Notes: generated by a model from the letters alone, not told the origin. DNA of 64,000 bases from CAXXOK01 sp963678055 (GCA_963678055.1 OY782679.1:1-64000), one strand, 5' to 3'; positions 34,257 through 43,453 are shown, counted from the stretch's first letter. Numbers and translations are program-made.

Positions 34257-35453
34257 TTACACCCCCAAAAGCTTGCGGTAGCGGTGTTCCGACAGCCACA
34301 GCAGCAGCCCGGAGACGACGATCATCCCACCGCCAACCAGCAGTACATAGCCGGTATCCGGCGTTTTGAGCAGAGTTTCTTTCACAGCCTGCAGCATGGG
34401 ATAGGTCGGCATCAGCCGAATCCACAGCGGCGCAAAGCCGGGCAGGATATAGCTGAGTGCCGGGATAATCAGCAACAGCATCATCAGGAAGATGATTCCG
34501 TACGCGGATTTGACATCGGCGAAAAACGATGCCAGCCACAGCCCGAACATCGACGCGACCATGGATACCAGCGCAGCTGTAGGCACAAACAACAGGTAAT
34601 TGGGCTGCGCGCCCATAATGGGTATCGTCACAACCAGCGAGGAGATCAGCGAGGTGGTCAGTACCACCAGCACCTTGCTCATCAAATAACTGCGGGTATG
34701 CATGGGCGTAAGCGCCATGGCGCGAATCAGCCCGGAGGACTTATCAATAATCAGGTAGGAAATGACCACCAGCATACCCATCAGCCCGTTCATGATGACA
34801 ACCGCCAGGGGCATAAAGCTTTGCCGGTTATCCAGCGCCGTATCCTGCCCCAGGGTTTCCACCGGCTGGTCCTGTACGGCCTGCTGCAGTGCCGGGGTGT
34901 TCCCCGCGCCCATCACAGCGGAAATCAGGTTTTGGTAGCGATCGCTTTCCGAGCCAAACAGCAGCAGCTTGTAGTTTGGCAGGCCGTCTTCCCCTATTTG
35001 CACCGTGGTGGCATACCATTTTTTGGTCTGCGCCAGGCGGAGCATATCATTTAGGCTTGGGGCGATGTACAGCGTTTTTTCCTGCATACCGGTAGCGGCG
35101 TTGTAGTACTCCCAGGTTTCCAGTTCCAAGGTTTTCTTGTCATCAAAGGACAGATCCGTCTGCTGGCCGGTTTGCTGGTCATAATAGGTAATGTCCATGG
35201 GGCGCAGCCGGACTTTGGTGTCTTCTGCGCGCACATACTGCCCTGTTTCGCCGGGCGTTTGCACAAGCATTTGCTCCAGCGCTGCGGCAGGCCCATCCAC
35301 AAAGAGCAGTTCCTCCGACACGCTGGTGGGCTCGGCCGGTACAAACAACAGCAGGGCCGCCAGCAGGATGACCGCGGTGAGGATCTCCATATAGAAGTAG
35401 AAGCCACGGGAGGCGATTTTCAGCTCTTTTTTATAATTATCCCACAGTTTCAT
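34257..35453 (-). CDS. ABC-2 type transporter permease
   Basis: A 398-residue permease with an N-terminal helix (about 20-38), a long extracytoplasmic segment (about 40-205) and a six-helix C-terminal membrane domain (MPLAVVIMNGLMGMLVVISYLII, MSKVLVVLTTSLISSLVV, FGLWLASFFAD, SYILPGFAPLWIRLMPTYPMLQ). The latter shows the ABC-2 'PTYP' membrane motif. It overlaps the ATPase gene by 17 bases and precedes the second permease by 3, consistent with a heteromeric exporter. Confidence 0.87.
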   Translation of the reverse strand: MKLWDNYKKELKIASRGFYFYMEILTAVILLAALLLFVPAEPTSVSEELLFVDGPAAALEQMLVQTPGETGQYVRAEDTKVRLRPMDITYYDQQTGQQTDLSFDDKKTLELETWEYYNAATGMQEKTLYIAPSLNDMLRLAQTKKWYATTVQIGEDGLPNYKLLLFGSESDRYQNLISAVMGAGNTPALQQAVQDQPVETLGQDTALDNRQSFMPLAVVIMNGLMGMLVVISYLIIDKSSGLIRAMALTPMHTRSYLMSKVLVVLTTSLISSLVVTIPIMGAQPNYLLFVPTAALVSMVASMFGLWLASFFADVKSAYGIIFLMMLLLIIPALSYILPGFAPLWIRLMPTYPMLQAVKETLLKTPDTGYVLLVGGGMIVVSGLLLWLSEHRYRKLLGV

Positions 35454-36315
35454 CCGCTGTCAGCCCCTTTCCGGTGACCTTGATGAAGATTTCTTCCAGC
35501 GTCGCCTCTTTGGAATGCATGGTAATGATCTCGCCGTTGTTGAGTATCTCATGCAGGCGTGCTTTGTCCTGCTCCTTTTTCGGGGCCAGGGTTTCCTTCT
35601 TCACGGTGTCGTCCAGCTTGTATTCCACGTCGATGGTTTTGTGCCCGTACTGGAGTTTAAGCGCCTTGGGCGAGTCAATCAGCTTGATTTCGCCGTCGAC
35701 GATGAACGCTACACGGTCGCAAAGCTCATCGGCAATAAACATATTGTGCGTGGTTAAAAATGCGGTAACGCCGCTTTTGCATTCGTTGCGGATAATGTCC
35801 TTAATCTGGGCGGCAATCGCCGGGTCCAAGCCGGTTGTCGGCTCGTCCAAAAACCACATGGCGGGGTTGTTGAGCAGCGAGCGTGCAAATGTCAGCCTGT
35901 GCTTCTGCCCTTTGGAAAACGAGCCTGCTTTCCGGTTTTCCTTGCCGCCAAGGCCGACCATATCAATCAGCGCGCGCGGGTCGCGGGTGGGTACATCAAA
36001 CAGTTTGGCATAGTAGCGCAGGTTTTCCTCGGCGGTCAACTTGGAATAGAGGTTGGACTGTTCAAAGCTCATGCCGATGCGATTAAAGCGCTTTTTATCC
36101 TCTTTGTGCAGGTCGTAGCCATCGACCACAGCTTGACCCTGCTGCAGTAACAGCAGTCCCGTCAAAATGCCCTGCGTGGTGGATTTTCCGGCACCGGACG
36201 GCCCCAGAAAGCCGAAGATCTCGCCTTTTTCAACATCAAACGAGATATCCTTGACTGCATACCGGGCGTCCCGGGTGTAGGAATAGGAAAGGTTTTTCAC
36301 ATGAATCATGGTCAC
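35437..36315 (-). CDS. ABC transporter ATP-binding protein
   Basis: A 292-residue nucleotide-binding subunit. Walker A GPSGAGKST near 38-46, signature FSKGQKHRLT near 138 (a variant LSGGQ), Walker B MWFLDEPTTGLD near 153-164, and the switch histidine in LTTHNM. A C-terminal domain (about 210-292) ends with HSKEATLEEIFIKVTGKGL, typical of the DrrA/ABC-2 ATPase class. It powers export by the two permeases downstream. It lies 37 bases after tetR without an intervening terminator. Confidence 0.92.
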   Translation of the reverse strand: MTMIHVKNLSYSYTRDARYAVKDISFDVEKGEIFGFLGPSGAGKSTTQGILTGLLLLQQGQAVVDGYDLHKEDKKRFNRIGMSFEQSNLYSKLTAEENLRYYAKLFDVPTRDPRALIDMVGLGGKENRKAGSFSKGQKHRLTFARSLLNNPAMWFLDEPTTGLDPAIAAQIKDIIRNECKSGVTAFLTTHNMFIADELCDRVAFIVDGEIKLIDSPKALKLQYGHKTIDVEYKLDDTVKKETLAPKKEQDKARLHEILNNGEIITMHSKEATLEEIFIKVTGKGLTADETVG

Positions 36316-36352
36316 ATCTCCTTTTGGGGTGTTCCGTCGTACTATACGATAT

Positions 36353-36982
36353 TTATGTCGCGCTTATGCCGTGGAGTACAATTTGCACCCCCAGCTCGCA
36401 CAGTGTTTCCAGGTCAGTAGTGTCCATACCGCCGCCCGCTTTTCTGTCGATCAGGTACTCGATAATTGTTGCGTTGATGCCGGTTAGTAATTTAAAAAAC
36501 AGCTCCGGGGTGATGTTTTTGTTCAGCTCGCCATTTGCAATAGCCTCGCCAACGACCTGAAACAGCCAGGCGGCCAGATCGCTTTTTTCGGCCATGGCGA
36601 TCATTTTGTGGTATAGCTCCGAGTCCTTCATACGCAGCAGGCTTTCCGCACATTTGTAGTAGTCCTCGTGCTCCAGCCCAAAGCGCATGCCGCCCAGATA
36701 CATGGCGCGAATGACGCTTTCCAGGTCGCGGCCAGCGCTTTCAGACAGCGCTTGCTGCATGTAGCGAGCCTTGAGCCGGCCAGCTTCCAGCGCAATATAG
36801 ATAAACAGGTCTTCCATGTCCTCAAAGTACTGGTAGAAGCTGCCGGTGGCAATATGCGCTTCCTTAACAATGCGGGTCACGCTGGCCTTATCGTAGCCAT
36901 TTTCGGCAATTTCGTGCAGCGCGGCGCTGAGTATGCGCTGTTTCTTTTCCTCTTTCAGGTTTTCAAACGTCTCTCTTGGCAC
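36353..36982 (-). CDS. TetR/AcrR-family transcriptional regulator
   Basis: A 209-residue repressor with the N-terminal TetR helix-turn-helix: KKQRILSAALHEIAENGYDKASVTRIVKEAHIATGSFYQYFEDMEDLF. The C-terminal ligand/dimer domain is variable. It is the first gene of the operon with an ABC exporter and sits behind a consensus promoter overlapped by a 9-base-pair inverted repeat (37013-37034). That layout supports autoregulation and induction by the exported compound. The ligand is unknown. Confidence 0.9.
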   Translation of the reverse strand: MPRETFENLKEEKKQRILSAALHEIAENGYDKASVTRIVKEAHIATGSFYQYFEDMEDLFIYIALEAGRLKARYMQQALSESAGRDLESVIRAMYLGGMRFGLEHEDYYKCAESLLRMKDSELYHKMIAMAEKSDLAAWLFQVVGEAIANGELNKNITPELFFKLLTGINATIIEYLIDRKAGGGMDTTDLETLCELGVQIVLHGISAT

Positions 36983-37012
36983 TTTCTCATTCCCCCGCTT
37001 GTTATCATAGTG

Positions 37013-37061
37013 AATATGAATTCACATTCATATTATAGGCACAGGATATCTCCCTGTCAAG
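37013..37061 (-). promoter_or_regulatory. Consensus promoter with TetR-type operator
   Basis: On the minus strand, a perfect TTGACA (37061-37056), 18-base spacer and perfect TATAAT (37037-37032) drive tetR and the ABC genes. The -10 and start region overlap AATATGAAT-TCAC-ATTCATATT (37013-37034), a perfect 9+4+9 inverted repeat. The placement is classic for repression by the adjacent TetR protein. Confidence 0.8.
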
Positions 37062-37167
37062 CGGTTTTCAAAAAATATGTGCGTGGTGGGTATGGATGCC
37101 GCCTTATACTCTTGCAGCGCTGCATACAGCTTCTTGCCACTATGGGAATACAACGAACACTGCCGCA

Positions 37168-37198
37168 TAAAAAACGCAGCGGCTTAGAAGCCGCTGCA
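37168..37198 (-). terminator. Terminator after methyltransferase gene
   Basis: GCAGCGGCTT/AAGCCGCTGC hairpin (37176-37197). On the minus strand it is followed by a six-T run (37175-37168). It ends the KAP NTPase-methyltransferase transcript before the tetR promoter region. Confidence 0.85.
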
Positions 37199-37230
37199 TT
37201 CATACGATTGTTTTTGCGTTTGCCCAGAGC

Positions 37231-37998
37231 CTAGCGCGGCTTTTCTGCCAGCGTGCCCCAGAAGGTCGGAACGTTGAACTTATGCAGTATTCCCTCGGTA
37301 TTGTAATCCTCGTACAGGTCAATCAGCAGCAGTCCGGCTTGAATCTGCCCGCGAATCTGCTCGTCAAGCGTGTGGGAAAACTGCACGCCATCGTCGTCCT
37401 GCATGCATTTATCAAACAGGGCTTTATCCTTGAGTGGGTTAAAGGGCAGGGTGTAGCGGATTTCCGCTTCGTCCCAGTCGACGATATAGTTCATTCCGTT
37501 GTCCAAGCCCGCCATCAGACGGCCGCCCGGCTTCAAAATGCGGTAGCACTCCCGCCATACATGGTGCACATCCTCAATATAGCTGTTGGAGACGGGATGG
37601 AAGATTAAATCAAAGCTCTCGTCTTCAAAGGGCAGGGTCTCGGTCATGTCGGCGCGGACGATTGTGATGGCATAGCCTTCACGCTCGGCTACCAGCGTTT
37701 CCGATTCCAGCTGTTTTTGCGAGTAATCCAGCACCGTGCACTCCGCGCCAAGCGCGGCAAACACGGGCATCTGCTGCCCGCCGCCGCTGGCCAGGCCCAG
37801 TACCTTGCAGCCCTTCAGTGGGGGATACCATGCCTTGGGTACCGCAATTTGCGGGGTGAGCACCATTTTCCAGTCGCCCTGGGTAGCCTTTACGTAGTCT
37901 TCATGGGAAATCGGTGTGCCCCACTCCCAGCCTTCTTCGCTCTCAATCCAGCCGTCAATGGTCTTGGCATTAATGTCCTGATATTTCATCTGTTTCAA
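37231..37998 (-). CDS. Class I SAM-dependent methyltransferase (UbiE/Methyltransf_11 type)
   Basis: A 255-residue methyltransferase. SAM-binding GCKVLGLASGGGQQMPVFAALGAECTVLDYS lies near 63-93, followed by DMTETLPFEDESFDLIFHPVSNSYIEDV and RILKPGGRLMAGLDNG, the usual methyltransferase type 11 order. N-terminal NAKTIDGWIESEEGWEWGTPISHE is typical of a Firmicutes subgroup with unknown substrate. Its start lies within the last codons of the KAP NTPase gene (29-base overlap), so translation is coupled. A terminator follows. Confidence 0.9.
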   Translation of the reverse strand: MKQMKYQDINAKTIDGWIESEEGWEWGTPISHEDYVKATQGDWKMVLTPQIAVPKAWYPPLKGCKVLGLASGGGQQMPVFAALGAECTVLDYSQKQLESETLVAEREGYAITIVRADMTETLPFEDESFDLIFHPVSNSYIEDVHHVWRECYRILKPGGRLMAGLDNGMNYIVDWDEAEIRYTLPFNPLKDKALFDKCMQDDDGVQFSHTLDEQIRGQIQAGLLLIDLYEDYNTEGILHKFNVPTFWGTLAEKPR

Positions 37999-40147
37999 TC
38001 TCCTTTATCCAGGCGGGATACGCGTCCAGCACGTCCGCCTGTGTAGCGCGGTGTAAATCATAGTCCAATAGTGAAAACGCAACGCAGTCCAGCCGTACAT
38101 CTTCGGGTAGTGTGCGGAAGACCCGCGTGCCTTTCAGCCGCAGGATAGCGGCCAAGGCATCCTCCCGGGGGAGCAAGTCGCTAAACGCATGCCGGCCGTC
38201 GATATCGCCGAACTGATATTCCATATCATCGCCCGAATCAAAACGCTGGGTCAGGATGGAAATCAAGCGCGCAGCGTTTTGATCGTCCTCCATCAACGTT
38301 TCAAAATACGCCTTAAAGGCCGTACCATCAGCCTGATACCAGTACTCCAGTACCGGCAGCGGCTTATGCGATAAAAGCCAGTTGTCACGCAGTGAAATGG
38401 AATGGATTTTGGTTAGCAGCTGGCGCAGGTGCGCGGCGATATGGTCGTCCTCCATGGCAATGCTCTCTGCACCGGGTGCGCCGCGGCGGATGGCCGTAAG
38501 CACAGACACCAGCACCGGCAAGGTCAGCTTGCTGGCGTTGGCTACGGCCTCGGCCAGGCATTCCTCGCGCATAAAGCGCTGCATGTGCGCCAGCAGTTTA
38601 AGTGCTGTATTGCTGCACTCCTGGAAGAGCGTACGCTGGAACAGTTTGTCCGCCGGGGTTTTGCTCTCCGGCAGGCGGCTGAGCCATAGTACCTCTCTTA
38701 GGAACAGCGGCAGCCGTTCCTCGGCAATATCATCCAGATAGTGGGGCAAGTGGTTCAAAAAAGCGGCCCGGCGTTCTTCGCCGGTCAGGCTGTCGGTATA
38801 AGCGCGCAGCTGGCTGGAATCCATCTCGCAGATGACCTTCATCATTTCTTTTTGGGTGATGACCAGCCCGTTTAGCGACTGGGTAAAATACAGGTCGAAG
38901 AACTCCTCACAGCAAATGCGGCGCATGCGTATAAAGCACGGGTCTGCATCATCGACATAGACATCGAGAATTTGTTTGCCAAAGCGCGGAAACATGTACC
39001 CGATCAGCTCTGCCAGTGCGCCGCTGGCCGGCTCGTCCAGTTCGGCGATCATCTGCCGGTACTCGGCCTTGATGTGTTTCTGGGTCGCCGCGTCCGCGCT
39101 GCTGTAGTGCAGGCCGCCGCCGCGTAGCAGATCATCCCGCCGACTTTGCAGCCAGGGCATGGCCTGGGGCACAAACAGCTGTACTGCCGTTATGCATAGC
39201 AGATCGACAAAGTTGACCTCGTTTTGCAGCGCCTGGTAGCGCGCCTGAAAGGTGTTAATGAAGCGGTACACATCGCGAATGGTGCTAATGCGGCCAAACA
39301 GGAAGGGGGCGACAGCATCAAAATAGACGCGGTCAAAGTTCAGCCCCTTGTAGGTTTCCAGCCACATGGAAATATACGCCATGAGTATTTCCTGAATGCG
39401 GCCGGGCTCCGGCGCGGGGATATCAAACTGCAATTGGATGAATTTTTCCATGTACTGCTGCCCGTCGCCATACAGCTCTTTGGACAGTGCACCGACCACA
39501 ACTTCCCGGTCAAAGGCCAGCAGGTACACAAAGCGCGGGAAGCTCGCCACGGACTTTACCAGCTGTAATACGTTCAATATACGCTGAGAGGACAGACGGT
39601 CGATATCGTCCATAACGATGTACACGGTCTGTTTCTGCTTTTTCAGCAGCTTAACAACCTTGGCCTTGCGCTGCATAACGCGCCGGGCCCTGTTTTTACT
39701 CTTCTTTTTCTTCTTTTTCTTTTTCGATGCTTCACCGCGCAGTTCCGCCAGCGTTTCAGACTTAAAATTCGGCAGGCAGCTTTCCAGCGACGATGCGTAT
39801 TTCTCCATCGCCCGGGCCGCCTTGTTCAGTCGTTCGCCGCGGGAGGATTTACGCAGGTCATCGGCCAGGGTTTGCAGCAGTTGCCCCGGCAGCAATTCCT
39901 CCGCCGGATAATCCCAGGGGTTAAAGTGAATGAGGATAGGCTTTGGCGCTTTTTTGCGGCGCATGGCCTCGTCCACTATGTTAAGTACCGAGGTTTTACC
40001 GGAGCCCCACTTGCCATACAAGCCGAACACAAAGCTACCGCGCTTGCCCGGACGGCAAGACAGCATCGCCGAGGCAATTTGCCCGGCAAACGCCGCGCGC
40101 CCCAGCAGGTCGTCCTTTGCGGTTCGGATAGGCTGGTCGGATAGCAT
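37970..40147 (-). CDS. KAP-family P-loop NTPase with poly-lysine insert
   Basis: A 725-residue KAP NTPase. Walker A GLYGKWGSGKTS is at 42-53, INPWDYPAEE-type motif FNPWDY near 75-80, Walker B VYIVMDDIDRL near 175-185, and the downstream FPRFVYLLAFDREVV (about 205). KAP proteins usually have membrane helices between Walker A and B; here that region holds no helix and instead a run of eight lysines (142-149) plus a strongly basic coiled stretch. Roles of bacterial KAP NTPases include phage exclusion (PifA) and membrane-signalling, but this one is uncharacterised. It overlaps the methyltransferase gene. Confidence 0.85.
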   Translation of the reverse strand: MLSDQPIRTAKDDLLGRAAFAGQIASAMLSCRPGKRGSFVFGLYGKWGSGKTSVLNIVDEAMRRKKAPKPILIHFNPWDYPAEELLPGQLLQTLADDLRKSSRGERLNKAARAMEKYASSLESCLPNFKSETLAELRGEASKKKKKKKKSKNRARRVMQRKAKVVKLLKKQKQTVYIVMDDIDRLSSQRILNVLQLVKSVASFPRFVYLLAFDREVVVGALSKELYGDGQQYMEKFIQLQFDIPAPEPGRIQEILMAYISMWLETYKGLNFDRVYFDAVAPFLFGRISTIRDVYRFINTFQARYQALQNEVNFVDLLCITAVQLFVPQAMPWLQSRRDDLLRGGGLHYSSADAATQKHIKAEYRQMIAELDEPASGALAELIGYMFPRFGKQILDVYVDDADPCFIRMRRICCEEFFDLYFTQSLNGLVITQKEMMKVICEMDSSQLRAYTDSLTGEERRAAFLNHLPHYLDDIAEERLPLFLREVLWLSRLPESKTPADKLFQRTLFQECSNTALKLLAHMQRFMREECLAEAVANASKLTLPVLVSVLTAIRRGAPGAESIAMEDDHIAAHLRQLLTKIHSISLRDNWLLSHKPLPVLEYWYQADGTAFKAYFETLMEDDQNAARLISILTQRFDSGDDMEYQFGDIDGRHAFSDLLPREDALAAILRLKGTRVFRTLPEDVRLDCVAFSLLDYDLHRATQADVLDAYPAWIKEIETDEISGH

Positions 40148-40225
40148 GGCTCACCTCAAATTCGTTAGTCTTACTATCATATCATATTTTTCCGCATTAT
40201 GTGAGAGCCTATAGACAATTAGCCG

Positions 40226-41002
40226 TTACCCGATTTCGATCTGATTGCGCTTGTTGTACAGCGTGCGGTAGCCAAAATACAGCGACCCAAAAGTCGACAG
40301 GCACACCGTGGTGCAGATAGCAATCATGATGGCAATTTGGTACAGGATGGCGGTGGTGGGCAGCGTACCGGATAGAATCTGCCCGGTCATCATGCCCGGC
40401 AAGGATACAATGCCGATACCCACCATGGTGTTGATGGTCGGCAAAATGGCCGTTTCCATGGACTGGCGCACAAACGGCAAAAACAGTTTTTCCGGCCTCA
40501 CGCCCATGTTTTGCAGGGTTTCGATACGGTCAGTCTGGTCTTCCAGGGTCTTGTACAGGCTTTTGACGCCCAGGCTGACCCCTGTCATGGTGTTGCCCAT
40601 CAGCATGCCGGAAATCGGAATGACATATTGCGGGTTACCCAGCCGCTCGCCCACGACTACCAACACGAAGTACGCCATCACCATCACACCCGAAATCGCG
40701 ATAGACCCGGCAATAATCAACCGGAAGCGCGGGTTCAGCTTCGGGTTTAAGTGAATGACACGGTACACCGCAAAGCTGATCATCGCCAGCAGGTACAGCG
40801 CCACGAAAACCGGGTGCGGGTTTTGGAAGATGTATGTGAGGATTAAGCCTGACAGGGTGAGTTGCAGCGTCATGCGTGCGCTGCCCCAGAGCAGGCTTTT
40901 CGTCTGATCGATTTTGGTAAAGCGCAGCACCGAGACGACCACCAAGAGCAGCAGGTAGATCAGCGCAAAATGCCACACATCCAGCTGTACAATCTGGCTC
41001 AT
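40226..41002 (-). CDS. fetB: FetB-like ABC transporter permease (UPF0014)
   Basis: A 258-residue integral membrane protein with about seven helices. Family motifs ISGMLMGNTMTGVSLG and MGVRPEKLFLPFVRQSMETAILPTINTMVGIGIVSLPGMMTGQILSG match FetB/YbbM, the permease of the FetAB exporter that lowers labile iron and aids oxidative-stress resistance in E. coli. The ATG at 41002 lies 7 bases after GGAGG and overlaps fetA's stop (ATGA); the ATG at 41008 is too close. The final cistron of a four-gene cluster. Confidence 0.93.
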   Translation of the reverse strand: MSQIVQLDVWHFALIYLLLLVVVSVLRFTKIDQTKSLLWGSARMTLQLTLSGLILTYIFQNPHPVFVALYLLAMISFAVYRVIHLNPKLNPRFRLIIAGSIAISGVMVMAYFVLVVVGERLGNPQYVIPISGMLMGNTMTGVSLGVKSLYKTLEDQTDRIETLQNMGVRPEKLFLPFVRQSMETAILPTINTMVGIGIVSLPGMMTGQILSGTLPTTAILYQIAIMIAICTTVCLSTFGSLYFGYRTLYNKRNQIEIG

Positions 41003-41631
41003 TCGCATGCCTCCTCAGTGAGAGATATTACCGTGTCAGCGACCTCGCCAACCAATGTAATATCGTGGCTGATGGCCACCAACGTTATGCCGTGCTGCTT
41101 ACAATAGTCCTTCACCTGTGACAGCAGCAGCTTAGCCGTTTTCTTGTCCAGTGCGGCGGTGGGCTCGTCCATCATCAGCACTTTGGGCTGCATGGACAGG
41201 TGAATGGCTAAAAACACGCGCTGCTTTTCCCCACCCGAAAGCGGCTGGCAGCGCGTGTTTAAAGGAAATTCGATACAGCACAGGCGCAGAAACTCCCGCA
41301 TTGCATCCTCGCTGATGCAAGGCTCGTCGCGGAAGGCATAAAACTGCTTAAAATTGCCCGCAATGGTATCATCAAACAAGTATACCTTCTGCCCGGCCAG
41401 CAGCACCTGCCGGCGCAGCTGGATGGTATCCATATCGGCAATATCCTGCCCATCGAAGGTAATGCTGCCTTCGGAGGGTGTATAGGTGGCGTTAAGCAGT
41501 TTAAACAGCGTGCTTTTCCCCGTGCCGCTTGGCCCGCAGATGAAGCTTACGCTTCCCGCTTCGATTTGGATGTCGGGGAAGCGCAGGATATCCAGAAATC
41601 TCAGGTTTTTTGCGCTTAGAATCGCTGACAT
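40999..41631 (-). CDS. fetA: FetA-like ABC transporter ATP-binding protein
   Basis: A 210-residue ATPase. Walker A ICGPSGTGKSTL is at about 31-42, signature LSGGEKQRVFLAIHL near 129-143, Walker B VLMMDEPTAALD near 149-160 and H-loop ISHD near 190. Small size and pairing with the FetB permease identify it as the FetA-type subunit. AAGGGGG precedes the ATG. It begins nine bases after the ABC-2 permease stop, so the fet pair is embedded in a larger exporter cluster. Confidence 0.9.
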   Translation of the reverse strand: MSAILSAKNLRFLDILRFPDIQIEAGSVSFICGPSGTGKSTLFKLLNATYTPSEGSITFDGQDIADMDTIQLRRQVLLAGQKVYLFDDTIAGNFKQFYAFRDEPCISEDAMREFLRLCCIEFPLNTRCQPLSGGEKQRVFLAIHLSMQPKVLMMDEPTAALDKKTAKLLLSQVKDYCKQHGITLVAISHDITLVGEVADTVISLTEEACE

Positions 41632-41640
41632 AGTACCCCC

Positions 41641-42444
41641 TTATATGGAAAGATCCCGCTTGGTAAACACGGTGACCGCCGCCGCAAACAGCACCACAGC
41701 CCCGCCCAGCAGCACCCAGCTACCGCCCATCGCGCCAGCCTGCCCAGCAGCGATGGCATCGGGCTGGAAAAGGGTGAAGAAGGTCGCGTATTTGAAGCCC
41801 TCTGTAGCATCGCCCGCCTGGGATAACAGCATGAGGATGAACATCAGCCCGGGCAGCCCTGCGCCAAGGGCAATGGAATAGCGGGTTTCATCAAACAGGC
41901 ACGAAGCCAGGAAACAGATACCGCCGATAAACAGGTGCAGCGAAAGCAGCCCGAAGTTGAGTTTTAGTAGCATTACGGTATCGGCCTGCTCGGGCATGTG
42001 CAGCGCGATGGTAAGCATCTCAAGCGCTGTGGCATAAACAACCAGCCACACAATGCCGGTCAACAGTACGGTCATCTGCGTCAGTGCCACCGTGCGGCGC
42101 TTAACCGGCGCGGCCAGCAGCGACACCATGGAATCCCGGTCCACATAGCGGGCGACCAGCCCGTTGCCGCGAATAATGGAGAAGATCATCGGGAACACGA
42201 TCAAAATAAACCCGTACAGCCCGCTTGCCAGATAGCCAAGCAGCGTCAGCGAATCAGAGGAAAAGTCCATCTGGAACGAATTCATCAGCTGCGGCATGGT
42301 CTGGGAAAACTGCCGGAACATGTCCAGCATTTCCGGTGTGTACATGAACACCATTAAGGAGATATACATGGTCAAAATCGCAGTAAAAATCGCCAGCAGT
42401 TTCCAGCTGGACTTCATTTCGCGTTTGTACAGCGTCGCGTTCAT
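41641..42444 (-). CDS. ABC-2 type transporter permease
   Basis: A 267-residue permease. It starts with a cytoplasmic stub (NATLYKREMKSSWKLL), has a helix near 16-36, a short loop, and then five helices including SLTLLGYLASGLYGFILIVFPMIFSI and MTVLLTGIVWLVVYATALEML. It resembles the ABC-2 permeases of bacitracin/antibiotic-type exporters. Its ATG overlaps the ATPase stop at 42441 (ATGA), and it is followed by fetA. It probably forms an exporter with the ATPase upstream; the substrate is unknown. Confidence 0.85.
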   Translation of the reverse strand: MNATLYKREMKSSWKLLAIFTAILTMYISLMVFMYTPEMLDMFRQFSQTMPQLMNSFQMDFSSDSLTLLGYLASGLYGFILIVFPMIFSIIRGNGLVARYVDRDSMVSLLAAPVKRRTVALTQMTVLLTGIVWLVVYATALEMLTIALHMPEQADTVMLLKLNFGLLSLHLFIGGICFLASCLFDETRYSIALGAGLPGLMFILMLLSQAGDATEGFKYATFFTLFQPDAIAAGQAGAMGGSWVLLGGAVVLFAAAVTVFTKRDLSI

Positions 42445-43328
42445 GCTTTGTCACCTCCGTAGTACTGCATAAAAATTTCTTCCAGGCTTTGGTTGGGCGC
42501 AGCCAGATTTTGCACCGGGTAGCGGCCCAGCACGGCGATCAGCTCGCTGATGTTATCGCCCACAGTGACCTGCACGCGGTGGTGGGTCAGCATCTCGGTC
42601 TCCAGCGCTTCCTTGCCGAAGTCCTCGGCGGCTTTGGAGTTTTCAAACGTGATAATAAACTTCTTTTGTTGTTTGGCTTTGAGCGCATCAACCGCGTCCA
42701 CGGTAACCAGATCGCCCTGGCGGATGATGCCCACACGGTGGCAGGTACGCTCCACCTCTTCAAACATGTGGCTGGACATGAGTATGGTCTTGCCACGCTG
42801 TTTTTCGCTCATGACGAGCTCAATAAAGCGGCTTTGCATCAGCGGGTCGAGGCCGGAGGTCGGCTCGTCCAGAATCAAAATCGCAGGGTCGTGCATCAGC
42901 GCGGCCACAATGCCGAGCTTCTGCTTCATACCCTTGGACATCTTCTTGATGCGCCCGGCGGTGTTCAAATCGAAACGCTCAATTAATTCTTGTTTGCGGC
43001 CTTCGCCCTTCATGCCACGGTAGCAGGCCATAAAGCGCAGGTACTCCGGGCCTGTCATATCGTCAAAAAAGGCAATTTCACCGGGGATATACCCCAAAGA
43101 CTGCTGAATTTCGGCGCGATTGTCCCAGCAGTTCATGCCGTTGATTTGGCATACGCCCTTCTTGGGTTTTAAAAATCCCATCAAATGGCGAATGGTCGTT
43201 GTTTTTCCGGCACCATTGGGACCCAGAAAGCCAAAAGCTTCTCCCTGGTCAACGGTGAACGACACATCAAACACGCCCCTGTGGTGGCCGTAGTCGCGGG
43301 TTAAATTTTGGATGGTGATCGTACTCAT
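42441..43328 (-). CDS. ABC transporter ATP-binding protein (BcrA-type)
   Basis: A 295-residue ATPase. Walker A GPNGAGKTTT near 37-46, signature SKGMKQKLGIVAAL (variant LSGGQ) near 133, Walker B ILILDEPTSGLD near 152-163, and MSSHMFEEVE with the switch His. The C-terminal domain ends QSLEEIFMQYYGGDKA, typical of BcrA/DrrA ATPases. GGAGG lies 8 bases before the ATG at 43328; a farther in-frame ATG would precede the site. It is the first cistron of the four-gene minus-strand cluster. Confidence 0.92.
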   Translation of the reverse strand: MSTITIQNLTRDYGHHRGVFDVSFTVDQGEAFGFLGPNGAGKTTTIRHLMGFLKPKKGVCQINGMNCWDNRAEIQQSLGYIPGEIAFFDDMTGPEYLRFMACYRGMKGEGRKQELIERFDLNTAGRIKKMSKGMKQKLGIVAALMHDPAILILDEPTSGLDPLMQSRFIELVMSEKQRGKTILMSSHMFEEVERTCHRVGIIRQGDLVTVDAVDALKAKQQKKFIITFENSKAAEDFGKEALETEMLTHHRVQVTVGDNISELIAVLGRYPVQNLAAPNQSLEEIFMQYYGGDKA

Positions 43329-43348
43329 AGTAACGTCCTCCATATGGT

Positions 43349-43363
43349 ACAAACTCGGTTTGT
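43349..43363. promoter_or_regulatory. Inverted repeat in the leader of the ABC-fetAB cluster
   Basis: ACAAAC-TCG-GTTTGT, a perfect 6+3+6 inverted repeat about 20 bases upstream of the first ABC gene. A plausible minus-strand -10 TATGAT lies at 43382-43377, so the repeat would cover the transcription start. It may be an operator, but no regulator gene is adjacent. Confidence 0.4.
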
Positions 43364-43453
43364 TCGTATGGGAAACATCATATCACAACAGGCCAAAAAA
43401 GCAACCAAAGCCGCTTGTAGCGTCGGTTTGCGTGGCTGAAAACAGGCGGAGTA

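Noticed and set aside
34284..35054. 256-codon plus-strand frame opposite the ABC permease
   Set aside because: Gln/His-rich antisense translation of a membrane-protein gene; no ribosome-binding site.
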